Below are positions 25,341 through 34,599 of a stretch of DNA of 64,000 bases, one piece after another. The notes under the pieces are model-generated. The model was not told the DNA's origin. It was given only the letters and a program-made list of their open reading frames with translations, and searched no databases. Origin of the DNA: Leptolinea sp. (GTDB lineage: Bacteria; Chloroflexota; Anaerolineae; Anaerolineales; Anaerolineaceae); the NCBI GenBank assembly GCA_012798535.1, contig JAAZMZ010000006.1, forward strand, positions 1 through 64,000. The letters run 5' to 3'. The position numbers and the translations under genes were made by a program. Positions within the stretch are counted from its first letter, which is position 1; the number at the start of each line of letters is the position of its first letter.

Positions 25341-26624
25341 ATGCGAAAACTACTCGGATTATTCTGCATTCTTTTCCTTACTGCATGCGCGGCCGTACAA
25401 CCGGCCGCGACAACCCTGGAGCCACCGGCTGTCATCAGCCCGCAGCCCAGTCCGGTAAATGCCACGGCAACCGCCGCCCCGGAGACAACCCGAATCCAAT
25501 CCCTCTCCATTTGGATTCCGGAGGAATTCGATCCCAAAAAAGGATCACCGGCGGCCAAATTACTTCAAACGGCCATTGTTGGTTTCATGGATGAGAATCC
25601 GGGTGTGACCGTAAATCTGCGGGTAAAAGCAGCCACCGGTCCCGCCAATCTACTTGAGTCATTGATGCTAACGTCTGCCGCGGCTCCCGAGGCCATGCCG
25701 TCCATTGCCCTCTTGAATCGCAGTCAAATGGAAGAAACCGCCGGAAAGGGAGTCATCTTTCCCTTTGATGGCCTGACGACTGTCCTGGACGAAACCGACT
25801 GGTATCCATTTTCTAAAGAATTGGCCACTTTTCACGAGGATATCTACGGCCTCCCACTATCTGGCGATGCGCTGGTTCTGGTGCTGCGTAACAACCGGGT
25901 TCCTTCGCAAACTCCCACCTGGACAGATATCGAAAAACAGGGTTCGGCCATCCTGTTCCCCGCGGCTGATCCTCAGGCAGCAGTTCCATTGGCTTTATAT
26001 CGCTCGGCCGGCGGTTCCACACAAAATTTGCAGATGGTTCCGGAGATTGAGACCGGTGAACTGGAGACAACTCTAACCATGCTGGCATCCGGTACCGATA
26101 AGAACATATTTCCAACATGGTTGATCAATTACCAGACAGATAAACAGATCATGGATATGTTCATTTCCCAGCAGGGAGGCGGTGTGATAACCTGGCTATC
26201 CAACTACCTGGTTTCCAGACCGGCAGAGACAAGCCTATTCGCACTACCCTCCCTGGGATCGGGCAGTGCCACATATGCCAGTGGTACTGTGTGGGCATTG
26301 ACAGATACCAACCCGGAACGCAGGCAATTGAGCGTCCGGCTGGCCGAATTTTTATCGCGCAGCGAATTTCTTGCCCAGTGGAATCTGATTAACAACAGTC
26401 TTCCCCCACGGCCATCGGCATTGACCGTCTGGCCTGATACACCGCTGCGTACTCAGTTGAATCAGGTCGCTCTGGCAGCTCAGATCCGTCCGTCCAGCCA
26501 GATCATGGCCAGTCTGGGACCTGTTGTGCAGGAAGCTACAATCCTTATACTGAAGAAACAGAGCGATCCGGTAAAAGCAGCCAAAACCGCCCAGGAGAGG
26601 CTGGCTGCACCGGCATCCAAATAA
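25341..26624 (+). CDS. Extracellular solute-binding lipoprotein (family 1-like)
   Basis: A 427-residue lipoprotein with signal peptide and lipobox LFLTAC (Cys16), a Thr/Ala/Pro linker to about residue 50, then a periplasmic-binding fold similar to ABC-transporter sugar-binding proteins (SLSIWIPEEF at the domain start, GFMDENPGVTVNLRV, IYGLPLSGDALVLVLRNN, SRSEFLAQWN). No permease or ATPase gene is near. Its position directly after three peptidases could mean peptide-related uptake, but the fold fits sugars at least as well. The start codon directly follows the upstream stop. Confidence 0.75.
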   Translation: MRKLLGLFCILFLTACAAVQPAATTLEPPAVISPQPSPVNATATAAPETTRIQSLSIWIPEEFDPKKGSPAAKLLQTAIVGFMDENPGVTVNLRVKAATGPANLLESLMLTSAAAPEAMPSIALLNRSQMEETAGKGVIFPFDGLTTVLDETDWYPFSKELATFHEDIYGLPLSGDALVLVLRNNRVPSQTPTWTDIEKQGSAILFPAADPQAAVPLALYRSAGGSTQNLQMVPEIETGELETTLTMLASGTDKNIFPTWLINYQTDKQIMDMFISQQGGGVITWLSNYLVSRPAETSLFALPSLGSGSATYASGTVWALTDTNPERRQLSVRLAEFLSRSEFLAQWNLINNSLPPRPSALTVWPDTPLRTQLNQVALAAQIRPSSQIMASLGPVVQEATILILKKQSDPVKAAKTAQERLAAPASK

Positions 26625-26642
26625 ATTCAGGAAAATTCAGAA

Positions 26643-26957
26643 ATGTCTTCCCGGTTCAAATTTCCCATGCGGTTTGATAAACAGAGTATAGCCCAGATCA
26701 TCCTTGTGGTGCTTTTTCTGCTCGCCTGTCTGTGGATCGCGCTTCAACCCAATCCATTTGATGTGAAAGAAATCCCCACTCCACCCCCGGATGGGCAGGT
26801 GGCCACGCCCAATCCTACCTACATGGCATTGAAGGCTACCGAATATCAGCAGGAAATTGAAGAAAATAAAGATCAAACGACTGGTATTGTCTTCGGGGGC
26901 ACAGGTTTGGTGATCCTGGTGATCATCGGCACATTACTGGCCATGAGCCGGCGGTAA
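26643..26957 (+). CDS. Small two-helix membrane protein of unknown function
   Basis: 104 residues: a basic N-terminus, a membrane segment (IILVVLFLLACLWIAL), a Pro-rich loop of about 45 residues, and a second membrane segment (GIVFGGTGLVILVIIGTLLA) ending in SRR. I do not recognise the family. It lies 18 bases after the solute-binding lipoprotein gene on the same strand. Confidence 0.6.
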   Translation: MSSRFKFPMRFDKQSIAQIILVVLFLLACLWIALQPNPFDVKEIPTPPPDGQVATPNPTYMALKATEYQQEIEENKDQTTGIVFGGTGLVILVIIGTLLAMSRR

Positions 26958-27068
26958 ATTCAAAAGCGGCATGATCATTCCTATGCAACTTTGGATGTTT
27001 TTCAGCGTATAACTATATAAAGCAGCACAATCAACGGGGAAATCCCGTCATCCAAAGGAAGGTTTGAT

Positions 27069-28475
27069 ATGAAAACAGGTGGTAAATATGTGATCGGGCG
27101 CGCGGTCGCCTGCATATTGATTCTGCTGGCAGGATTTTTCACTTTTGTACCGGCCGTGCATGCTGCAGAGATCAATAACAACGGTGTGGTCAAAGCCGGA
27201 GAGGTTATCAATGATGATCTGGTCCTTTCCTCCGATACTGTCAGAATGGATGGTACGGTCAATGGATTGCTGATAGCTTTCGGAAATGACATTATTATTA
27301 ACGGCGAGGTTGATGGTGATCTGGTAGCGATGGGTCGAACACTGACTCTGACTGAGAATGCGATCATTGACGGGAATATCTTTACTGCCGGGCAGAACCT
27401 GACCATCAACGGAAAAGTGAATGAAAGCGTAATAGCCGCGGGTATGACCTTGCAACAGGGCGCGTCTTCCGTGATCGAAAGAAATCAGTATTTTGCCGGA
27501 TACAGCTTCAGCCAATCCGCGGATTCATCTATCGGGAGAGATATGCGGGCGGCCGTCTATCAGGCGATTCTGGATGGTGAGACCGGGCAGGACGCCATTG
27601 TGTACGGCGAAGCCGTGGAAGTCAGAGGCAAAATCGGCCGCAATGCGGAATTCATCGTGGGAACACCATCCAGTCAGGCTGAACCTGTTCCCCCGTTCAT
27701 GCAGAATATGGGTGTTTCCCGCAATCTTAGACCTGGTCTGCGTGTCGATCCTGTGGCCATGATAGGCGGTGTGATGACCTATACGAGCAAGGTGAATCAG
27801 AGCAGTTCCATTGCGGCCACACCGGCAGGCGGAATCGTGTTCCATACACCGATTCCTTCGGAGACTGAAACGCAGCCGCAGCAACCTGTCCAGCCCACCC
27901 CGGCTGTTCAGGCTGTGGATATCCTGCGAGGTTTCTCGGGATTTGCCAGCAATTTCCTGTCCCTGCTGTTGATCGGTGCTTTGATCCTCTGGAAAGTCCC
28001 TGATCTTTTACACCAGAATGTGGAGATGGTCAAAACCAAACCCTGGCCTTCAACCGGGTATGGTTTCGTGACCATCATCGTCGGTTACGCGGCCGGTTTT
28101 CTGGCTCTGTTCGTGATCATTCTGGTGGGTATCCTGATCGGTTTTCTGACCATCGGTGGTTTGGGTGGAGTCACCATAGCTCTTGGCCTGTCCGGTCTGG
28201 CAACGATCTTTACCCTTCTCAGTCTGGCTGTCTCACATATCAGCAAAGTAATTGTGGCTTTTCTGGTAGGGCAATGGTTGTTCAGCAAACTGGCGCCCAA
28301 TCAGGTAAATAATGTCTGGTCGCTTTTGATCGGTATTCTGGTTTACGCCATTCTACGGGCTATCCCATTCGTCGGCATTCTTTTCGGAATTGCCGCCAGT
28401 CTGCTGGGTATTGGTGCCATGTGGCTGGTATACAGGAATAAAACCGCCAAACCGGTTGAAGTCCAGGCCGCGTAA
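27069..28475 (+). CDS. Exported bactofilin-like (polymer-forming) repeat protein with C-terminal membrane domain
   Basis: A 468-residue protein. It has an N-terminal signal peptide (to about AVHAAE). A beta-helical repeat region (about 35-235) follows with short recurrent units such as DDLVLSSDTVRMDGTVNGLL and NGEVDGDLVAMG, as in bactofilin-type polymer-forming proteins. Then come a linker with a Pro/Gln stretch and four membrane segments in the last 170 residues. Bactofilins are usually cytoplasmic; here the repeats should lie outside. Function unknown. AAGGAAGG precedes the ATG. The transcript ends at a perfect 12-bp hairpin. Confidence 0.65.
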   Translation: MKTGGKYVIGRAVACILILLAGFFTFVPAVHAAEINNNGVVKAGEVINDDLVLSSDTVRMDGTVNGLLIAFGNDIIINGEVDGDLVAMGRTLTLTENAIIDGNIFTAGQNLTINGKVNESVIAAGMTLQQGASSVIERNQYFAGYSFSQSADSSIGRDMRAAVYQAILDGETGQDAIVYGEAVEVRGKIGRNAEFIVGTPSSQAEPVPPFMQNMGVSRNLRPGLRVDPVAMIGGVMTYTSKVNQSSSIAATPAGGIVFHTPIPSETETQPQQPVQPTPAVQAVDILRGFSGFASNFLSLLLIGALILWKVPDLLHQNVEMVKTKPWPSTGYGFVTIIVGYAAGFLALFVIILVGILIGFLTIGGLGGVTIALGLSGLATIFTLLSLAVSHISKVIVAFLVGQWLFSKLAPNQVNNVWSLLIGILVYAILRAIPFVGILFGIAASLLGIGAMWLVYRNKTAKPVEVQAA

Positions 28476-28500
28476 TCTGTCCGTACTATTCTTAATAAAA

Positions 28501-28536
28501 ACAGAAGCAGATTCAATGATCTGCTTCTGTTTTTTA
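28501..28536. terminator. Bidirectional intrinsic terminator between convergent genes
   Basis: ACAGAAGCAGAT and ATCTGCTTCTGT form a perfect 12-pair stem with loop TCAATG. Six T follow on the plus strand and TTTTTATT on the minus strand. It separates the bactofilin-like gene and the convergent phosphodiesterase-like gene. Confidence 0.92.
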
Positions 28537-28537
28537 T

Positions 28538-29824
28538 TTAACATTCAATAAAAGCCAGAGGGACCAGCATTTCATCACGGCTGAGCCCTCCATGCCTGCC
28601 CATGAGTCGATTTTCTTTCGGTGCCCACCACCAGTAGGCATCTTTGCAGGGAAAGACCACCAGATCGCCAATCCGACTCTTCGTTTCTTCATAGATCGAA
28701 CCGTTCCCGAATAATCCGCTGGAAATTACCGCTTCCCCTGAGATAACCTGGAATTTACCCGGCCATTTCTCATCTATATAAGCTTTGACCTGCTCCTGTT
28801 TATCTGGATTGACATGAAGGAAAGGCAAACGGTTTTCACCGGTCGGCATGATCTGCAGGAGGTCGGTGAATTCCTTATACCGGTTCAGGTCATATTGTGG
28901 AAGGATAGTGGATGCCTGTAAACCGTGATCGGCCGAAAGGACCAACATTGTTTTCTTCTTCCCTGGCATCGAAATACCATCCAAAAGATCTGTCAGATAA
29001 CGGGTGAAGTCCCGGAAAGCCAGTATTACACGCCTATCTTCCGGGCCATAGAAATGCGACAACTCGTCGATCTCACTCCAGTAGGCAAACAAATACGCCG
29101 GCAGGTGATCATCCGTCGTGATGAACTCTCGCAGCCGGTACCAGAGATCACTCATGGAACGGTAAGCATTCAGGCTGGCGGCAGGAAATAACATCTCCGT
29201 CAGACTGGAACGTGCAATGGGTGCCGGGTGGAGCGCTTGCACATCCACCCCGTGCGCCAGAAGGTGTGTATCCAGTGTGGAAACCGGCAGGAATTCAGAT
29301 GCCTTGAAACCGCATTTTGCCAGGCTGCCCGCTCCGCCGCGAATCGTCATGGGGGTATGCAGAATCATATTGGCCGTAACACCAAATTCCTGTAACCATA
29401 GTTCATAACCCAGATTGCCATGAACCGCGGGTGTCTTGCCGGTATTCAGAGTGGTCAGCGCGGCGCAGGTCGTGCTGGGTGAAACACTGGTCAAAGGGAA
29501 CAGGTGATTCTTTTTGAGAAGATGCTCCCAGGCCGCAAGTTCGCCGGGGAAATCCCGCATCCATTTTTGCAGGCGTGTCCAACCCAGGCCATCCATCAGT
29601 AGGAGAATAACCCGGTCATACCTTTCTGTCCTATGATCGAAGCTCTCTGAAAGCGGTGAATTTCCCAAACCAGGGATTCCCAACCAGTTACAGATTGAAT
29701 CAGGAAGGTTCACCAGGCTGTATCCGGAATAATCGGGAAAAATACTAACCGGATCATTCAGAGACAGCAACCGGTGTTGGCGTGCGAGCAGGTCATTTTC
29801 GTTCATTCCAACCTGATTGTACAC
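28538..29824 (-). CDS. Alkaline-phosphatase-superfamily protein (nucleotide pyrophosphatase/phosphodiesterase-like)
   Basis: A 428-residue metal-dependent phosphohydrolase. The first metal site and nucleophile region reads LLLMDGLGWTRL followed by SPSTTCAALTTLNTGKTPAVHG, and the later metal ligands are in YWSEIDELSHFYGP and VLSADHGLQ, the pattern of type I phosphodiesterase/nucleotide pyrophosphatases. No signal peptide is evident, so it is probably cytoplasmic. The substrate cannot be told. The GTG at 29824 and the ATG at 29806 are both possible starts. The gene is divergent from the phosphoribosyltransferase. Confidence 0.8.
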   Translation of the reverse strand: MYNQVGMNENDLLARQHRLLSLNDPVSIFPDYSGYSLVNLPDSICNWLGIPGLGNSPLSESFDHRTERYDRVILLLMDGLGWTRLQKWMRDFPGELAAWEHLLKKNHLFPLTSVSPSTTCAALTTLNTGKTPAVHGNLGYELWLQEFGVTANMILHTPMTIRGGAGSLAKCGFKASEFLPVSTLDTHLLAHGVDVQALHPAPIARSSLTEMLFPAASLNAYRSMSDLWYRLREFITTDDHLPAYLFAYWSEIDELSHFYGPEDRRVILAFRDFTRYLTDLLDGISMPGKKKTMLVLSADHGLQASTILPQYDLNRYKEFTDLLQIMPTGENRLPFLHVNPDKQEQVKAYIDEKWPGKFQVISGEAVISSGLFGNGSIYEETKSRIGDLVVFPCKDAYWWWAPKENRLMGRHGGLSRDEMLVPLAFIEC

Positions 29825-29872
29825 GCGTTCCCCGGAAGTTTAGAAATTGCATATAAAACCATGCCCGGATAC

Positions 29873-29881
29873 TGCTATAAT
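29873..29881 (+). promoter_or_regulatory. Extended -10 promoter of the phosphoribosyltransferase gene
   Basis: TGCTATAAT is a full consensus -10 with the TGn extension. No good -35 is seen at the right distance. It lies about 35 bases before the ATG at 29916. Confidence 0.5.
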
Positions 29882-29915
29882 TTTTGAACACTCCGGTTTT
29901 TATAAGGAACCTTCA

Positions 29916-30431
29916 ATGCGGCGTGAAATCTTGACGTGGCAGGATATTGATCAACTGATCGATCATGTTATTCCGCAAATTGAGTCGGAATTTGACGCCA
30001 TGCTGATGATCACCCGCGGGGGAATCGTACCCGGCGGCTTGCTGGCAGAAGCGCTGGGTCTCAGTACCATATTGACCGCGGCCGTGGATTTTCCAACGGA
30101 ATTTGAGGGCGAAAAAGAGCATACCCGTCTGCGGGTGTGGCCAAAATTTCTGCAATTTCCCGAAGATATTCTTTTGCGGGATAAACGTGTCTTGATTGTG
30201 GACGATGTCTGGGGATCAGGCCGGACCATCACGGCCGTGAAAAATCGAATTTCAGGTGCGGGTGGCGCGCCTTCCACCTGCGTTCTGCATTTCAATCCGT
30301 ACCGCAACCTCTTTGGTAATGTGCGGCCGGATTATTTTGCCGCCATCACCGATGCGTACATCGTGTATCCCTGGGAGATCAGCCGCGGGCAGGACGGTGT
30401 ACTCCTTCAGGGAATGGAACCACCGGGCTGA
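29916..30431 (+). CDS. Phosphoribosyltransferase family protein (purine PRTase-like)
   Basis: A 171-residue type I phosphoribosyltransferase with the PRPP-binding motif VLIVDDVWGSGRT near residue 90 and MLMITRGGIVPGGLLAEAL near residue 30. The C-terminal YIVYPWEI resembles xanthine/hypoxanthine-type enzymes, which salvage purine bases using PRPP. ATG 29916 has AAGGA upstream; an earlier ATG at 29847 lies before the promoter and is unlikely. Which base it uses cannot be decided here. Confidence 0.82.
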   Translation: MRREILTWQDIDQLIDHVIPQIESEFDAMLMITRGGIVPGGLLAEALGLSTILTAAVDFPTEFEGEKEHTRLRVWPKFLQFPEDILLRDKRVLIVDDVWGSGRTITAVKNRISGAGGAPSTCVLHFNPYRNLFGNVRPDYFAAITDAYIVYPWEISRGQDGVLLQGMEPPG

Positions 30432-30438
30432 TCCGCCG

Positions 30439-31485
30439 TCAATCAAACAGCGCACTCATATATTGTTTTACCATGCGGGCCAGGCTGAATTCTTCTACAG
30501 CTCTGCGACGCGCCGGTTGCCGGTATGTTTCCTGCCGGGTCAGAATATCTAGTCCGGCTATCGCCAGTTGCTGGATATCCGGCGGTTCCAGATTCCAATA
30601 ATTGGAACCATAGGGAACAACCTGCCCGGCATTCCTGGAAATGATCTCAGGCAGTGAACCGGTAGCAAAAGCCAGCACAGGCAATCCACAGGCCATAGCT
30701 TCGATCACCGCGTTGGGGCAGGCGGCGTTCAGGTCCGCGGAAAACAGCAAATGGGCAGAACGATCCAGACCGGCGATTCTGTCATTTGGCACAACTCCAG
30801 CCCAGTCCACCATGCCTCCGGATTGCCGGGACCAGTAGGCTTTCAAATGGTCCGGCACATTCCCGGCCACGGTCAACCGCACGGGGCGGTCACACTGTTG
30901 ATTTAAAAGCTGGGTTAATTTGACTGCCGTATCCAGCCCGCGCTCGTATCCCCCGCCGATATGGGCTTCTACCATCAACAGACGATAATGATCTGCCGGC
31001 CGGGTTTCCGGCCCTTCAGGGGAAAACTCATTCAAATCCACTCCGTTGTATGCCACGGAAGACGACGCCCGTGTGGAACCGTAGACTGTCTGCCACCATT
31101 TACTGGCGAACTGGCTTTGATAAACGATCCGATCCGCCAGGTTGTGTCGGATAAAACGGAGTAGCTGGTTGTTCACTTCACAACGCAGGAAATATACCGG
31201 TTGAACTCTGATCTTGCGGTGGATCCAGTTCATGCCGTTCAGGCGTTGAACCACGCGAAGTCCTTTCCGGCGAGCTTCGATGAGGGTGGGAATATCCCGT
31301 GTACCCCCAATCACCAGTACGGCACGGCAGCATGGATCATCGATCGAATCAACTTCGATCACCTGCTCATCTTTCAGTCCGCGAATAAGACGGCCGCGGA
31401 ATGAGGCCGGACCACCCAGACCATTTAGTCTGGGTAGAATGTAGACACCCCGGGTTGATGTATCCTCATTTATCTGCCGGTTCAA
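30439..31485 (-). CDS. Glycosyltransferase family 4-like protein
   Basis: A 348-residue GT-B glycosyltransferase. The N-terminal half has a GGPASFRGRLIRGL substrate-side loop and YNGVDLNEFSP at the hinge. The C-terminal half has LLFSADLNAACPNAVIEAMA and GLPVLAFATGSLPEII, the EX7E-like donor-nucleotide site of GT4 enzymes. The TTG start overlaps the wecB stop by four bases. Together with wecB and wecC it probably adds an N-acetylmannosamine-derived or related sugar to a surface polysaccharide. Confidence 0.82.
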   Translation of the reverse strand: MNRQINEDTSTRGVYILPRLNGLGGPASFRGRLIRGLKDEQVIEVDSIDDPCCRAVLVIGGTRDIPTLIEARRKGLRVVQRLNGMNWIHRKIRVQPVYFLRCEVNNQLLRFIRHNLADRIVYQSQFASKWWQTVYGSTRASSSVAYNGVDLNEFSPEGPETRPADHYRLLMVEAHIGGGYERGLDTAVKLTQLLNQQCDRPVRLTVAGNVPDHLKAYWSRQSGGMVDWAGVVPNDRIAGLDRSAHLLFSADLNAACPNAVIEAMACGLPVLAFATGSLPEIISRNAGQVVPYGSNYWNLEPPDIQQLAIAGLDILTRQETYRQPARRRAVEEFSLARMVKQYMSALFD

Positions 31486-32615
31486 CCGCCATTCTCCCGA
31501 TGACCAAGGATGGCTTCAACGATGCGGCGGGCGGCCTGGCCATCACCGAAGGGGTTGCAATACTCCGGCCGTTTTTCCCCTGAAGGGGTCGATAATATCT
31601 TTTCAGCTTCTGTTACGATCTTTTGCGGATCGGTTCCCACCAACTGCAAGATTCCACTATCAAGGCCTTCCGGACGCTCGGTTTTTTCACGTAAAACCAG
31701 CGTCGGTTTTCCCAGGCTGACAGCTTCTTCCTGAATACCGCCGGAATCGGTCAGAACCAGTCTGGCGTTCTTTAACAAATGAACCAGCGGCAGGTACTCC
31801 AGCGGTTGCAGCAGATGAATGGCCGGATGCCCGCCCAGGATTTTATGCACGGGTTCGCTCACATTGGGATTGCGATGCACCGGGTAAATGAAATGATATC
31901 GATCCACATAGCGTTCGGCCAGGGAGAGTATCGCCTGGCAGATATTCGCCAGAGGTTCGCCCAGATTTTCACGGCGGTGGGCGGTCACCAGAATCAATTC
32001 GCGTTGATCAGAAATACCGATCTCCCTGAATAGAGTGTTAATCTCAGCCGGTGCCGGGCGGTTAACAATGGTTTGCAGGGCATCCACCACAGTGTTACCG
32101 GTCACCCGGATGTGTTCTTCCGTTACACCTTCATGCAACAGATTGCTGCGGCTCCATTCAGTCGGCGCGAAATGCAGATCAGCGACTGTGCTGATAATCC
32201 GCCGGTTGATCTCCTCCGGGAACGGCTGCCATTTATCAAACGTGCGCAGTCCGGCTTCAACATGGCCCACCAGGATATGCCGGTAGTATGCTCCCAGCGC
32301 GGCCGTCATGGCCGTGGTTGTGTCTCCCTGCACCAGAATCCAATCTGGTTGCAGATTAGTAAAAACCGGATCCAGGTGAGTGAGGATTTCCGAAGTCAGC
32401 CCGGCCAGCTGCTGATTGGGCTGCATCAGATTCAGATCGATATCCGGCTGGATATCGAATAGAGAGAGAACCTGATCCAGCATTTCGCGATGCTGGGCAG
32501 TCACACAGACCCGAGATTCGATGCCGGCTGTGGCTTCAAGCTGTTTGACCACTGGCGCCATCTTGATGGCTTCCGGTCGTGTGCCAAATATGGAAAGGAT
32601 TTTGATCGTATTCAA
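31482..32615 (-). CDS. wecB: UDP-N-acetylglucosamine 2-epimerase (non-hydrolysing)
   Basis: Converts UDP-GlcNAc to UDP-ManNAc in the cytoplasm. It begins KILSIFGTRPEAIKMAPVV and contains VQGDTTTAMTAALGAYY, HVEAGLRTFDKWQPFPEE, VTAHRRENLG and TDSGGIQEEAVSLGKPTL, all family hallmarks. The length of 377 residues is typical. The start is a TTG at 32615, needed to keep the conserved N-terminus. It lies 25 bases downstream of wecC and overlaps the glycosyltransferase gene. Confidence 0.95.
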   Translation of the reverse strand: MNTIKILSIFGTRPEAIKMAPVVKQLEATAGIESRVCVTAQHREMLDQVLSLFDIQPDIDLNLMQPNQQLAGLTSEILTHLDPVFTNLQPDWILVQGDTTTAMTAALGAYYRHILVGHVEAGLRTFDKWQPFPEEINRRIISTVADLHFAPTEWSRSNLLHEGVTEEHIRVTGNTVVDALQTIVNRPAPAEINTLFREIGISDQRELILVTAHRRENLGEPLANICQAILSLAERYVDRYHFIYPVHRNPNVSEPVHKILGGHPAIHLLQPLEYLPLVHLLKNARLVLTDSGGIQEEAVSLGKPTLVLREKTERPEGLDSGILQLVGTDPQKIVTEAEKILSTPSGEKRPEYCNPFGDGQAARRIVEAILGHRENGG

Positions 32616-32640
32616 TGATCCCAGATCTTTACCGGAGGAT

Positions 32641-33918
32641 TCAGGAACGCCCGACGCCTAATCGAAAAACTTTGAATCCGCCGGCCGTCCATTTTTCTAC
32701 CGGCCAGGTGTTAACCGTGTCAATAACCACTCTTGCGGGGGTCAATTTCGCGACTATTTCGGGTTCCAGTGTTCGGATGGGAGCATGGGGGACCATGAGT
32801 AGGATGGCTTCGGCATCGGCAAATACTTCCGCCAGTGAATCGGCCAGGTCCAATCCGGGGATTTCCGCGGTGGTTTTATACGGCTCAAAAGCTTTTACCT
32901 TCGCTCCAGCCTGCACCAGCAAATGTGCGGCTTCGACCGCCGGGCTTTCCCGCATATCATCCACATCGGCCTTGTAAGATAGACCAAGTAGGGCGATTTT
33001 TTTATTCCGTAATGAACCCAGGGCTTTCTTTACCAGCCTGACGACAAATTCCGGCTGGCCGTCATTCACTTTGCGGGCGGTGTGGATGAGCGGAGTAATA
33101 TCCGGCGCGGCTTCTACCAGAAACCATGGATCCACTCCGATACAATGACCGCCCACACCCGGGCCGGGACTCAATATCTTTACGCGGGGATGCTTATTGG
33201 CAAGCGTAACGGCTTCCCAGATGTCGATTCCAAACCGGTCTGCAAGCCGGGAAAATTCATTCGCGATGGCGATGTTGATATCGCGGTAGGTGTTTTCCAT
33301 CAATTTCACCATTTCCGCCGTGGTTGCATCAGTCAGGTGGATTTGTCCCTTGACGAAGGTGGCATACAGGTCCCGGCCGACTTCCGCCGATTTTTGATCG
33401 ATCCCACCGATGATCCGATCATTATTGACAAGTTCCTGTAAAATCTGACCGGGCAGAACCCGTTCAGGAGAGTAGCATAAGTCAAAATCTTTCCCGGCTT
33501 TCAATCCGCTCTCTTCCAGAATGGGACCGACCAATCCCGTGGTGGTCAGCGGCGGCGATGTTGATTCCAGAATGACCAGGTTGCCTTCACGCAGCACCGG
33601 TACAATCGCTCGGGCGGCGGTAGAAACAAAGGACATATCCGCTTTCTTGTCATCATAGAAAGGAGTGGGTACGGCAATAATAAATGCGTCTGCTTCTTCA
33701 GGTTTCGGTTCGATGCGCAGGTTGCCGTTCTTAACAGCGGCCTGCACCAGGTCGCGCAATCCGGGCTCATAAATATGCAATTCACCGGATTGGAGGGTTT
33801 CGATAATTTTTGGATTCACATCCACCCCGACGACCTTTAAACCATGCGTGGCAAAAGTGCTGGCTGTCGGTAAACCGATATAACCCATACCCAGAACACA
33901 AATTTTCTCAAATTTCAC
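32641..33918 (-). CDS. wecC: UDP-N-acetyl-D-mannosamine dehydrogenase
   Basis: NAD-dependent dehydrogenase that oxidises UDP-ManNAc twice to UDP-ManNAc-uronate. It has the Rossmann motif VLGMGYIGLPTASTFATHG at the N-terminus, the middle-domain NTYRDINIAIANEF, the active-site cysteine in GVGGHCIGVDPWFL and the C-terminal LLGLSYKADVDDMRESPA. 425 residues, normal for the family. It starts at GTG 33918 with AGGTGA upstream. As first gene of the wecC-wecB-glycosyltransferase run it fixes the likely product as an acidic aminosugar. A related UDP-hexose dehydrogenase activity is possible but wecB beside it favours ManNAc. Confidence 0.92.
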   Translation of the reverse strand: MKFEKICVLGMGYIGLPTASTFATHGLKVVGVDVNPKIIETLQSGELHIYEPGLRDLVQAAVKNGNLRIEPKPEEADAFIIAVPTPFYDDKKADMSFVSTAARAIVPVLREGNLVILESTSPPLTTTGLVGPILEESGLKAGKDFDLCYSPERVLPGQILQELVNNDRIIGGIDQKSAEVGRDLYATFVKGQIHLTDATTAEMVKLMENTYRDINIAIANEFSRLADRFGIDIWEAVTLANKHPRVKILSPGPGVGGHCIGVDPWFLVEAAPDITPLIHTARKVNDGQPEFVVRLVKKALGSLRNKKIALLGLSYKADVDDMRESPAVEAAHLLVQAGAKVKAFEPYKTTAEIPGLDLADSLAEVFADAEAILLMVPHAPIRTLEPEIVAKLTPARVVIDTVNTWPVEKWTAGGFKVFRLGVGRS

Positions 33919-34045
33919 AGGATCACCTGACAGATAAATTTTTTGCGCCCGGAATTATCCCATAGATAGCAAAGCATGCAAAGTCCTACCGCCTGCAATA
34001 AAACTATCTATAATAGTGTTGATTCTACTACATGGCGGTGCAAAC

Positions 34046-34552
34046 ATGAGCAACATCAATCCCGGAACATTGATCCCGCTGTTGATGGCAATACTGGCCG
34101 GTGGGCTGGGTTGCGCCCTGATCGTGATCTCCTGGCGGAAGAAGCGCAGCGGACCGATCACCGGTTCATGGTTGCCTGTTCAGGGCACTGTAATTAGCAG
34201 TGAAGTCAAAGAACACCGGCCGATCAATGCAAATGACTCGAATAAGACAGTATTTTCACCAGTGGTTCATTATCAATACAATTGCTCCGGCAGGTTATAT
34301 TCCGGTTTCCGGGTCACCTTCGATACAGTCGAATATTCGCGGACGAAAGCGGAACAGATCTCCAGGCAATATATTCCGGGTAATTCGGTAACTGTGTATT
34401 ATGACCCCACACATCCTGATCAGGCCGTTTTAGAGTGCAGCCGTAATAATTACCCGGCGGTTTTTATCACCGGAGTTATCTCTTTGGTGCTGGGAATCAC
34501 CTCCTTTTGTATGGCATTGCTGATTTTCTGGCTTGGAAACTCCATTCATTGA
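34046..34552 (+). CDS. DUF3592-type membrane protein
   Basis: About 168 residues with an N-terminal membrane segment (LIPLLMAILAGGLGCALIVI), a beta-rich soluble domain (WLPVQGTVISSEVKEH, FSPVVHYQYNCSGRLYSG, YIPGNSVTVYYDPTHPDQAVLE) and a C-terminal membrane segment. This matches the DUF3592 layout; the function is unknown. ATG 34046 is preferred over an upstream in-frame start at 34016. A TATAAT at 34009-34014 lies 31 bases upstream. Confidence 0.75.
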   Translation: MSNINPGTLIPLLMAILAGGLGCALIVISWRKKRSGPITGSWLPVQGTVISSEVKEHRPINANDSNKTVFSPVVHYQYNCSGRLYSGFRVTFDTVEYSRTKAEQISRQYIPGNSVTVYYDPTHPDQAVLECSRNNYPAVFITGVISLVLGITSFCMALLIFWLGNSIH

Positions 34553-34584
34553 GATTCACACGCTAAATCAGCTCATTCATTTCG

Positions 34585-34593
34585 TGATACACT
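34585..34593 (+). promoter_or_regulatory. Possible extended -10 for the receiver/transposase-like gene
   Basis: TGATACACT ends 6 bases before the ATG at 34600, and no ribosome binding site precedes that ATG. This would again give a leaderless message, but the -10 is only a partial match and no -35 is clear. Confidence 0.3.
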
Positions 34594-34599
34594 CTAAAT

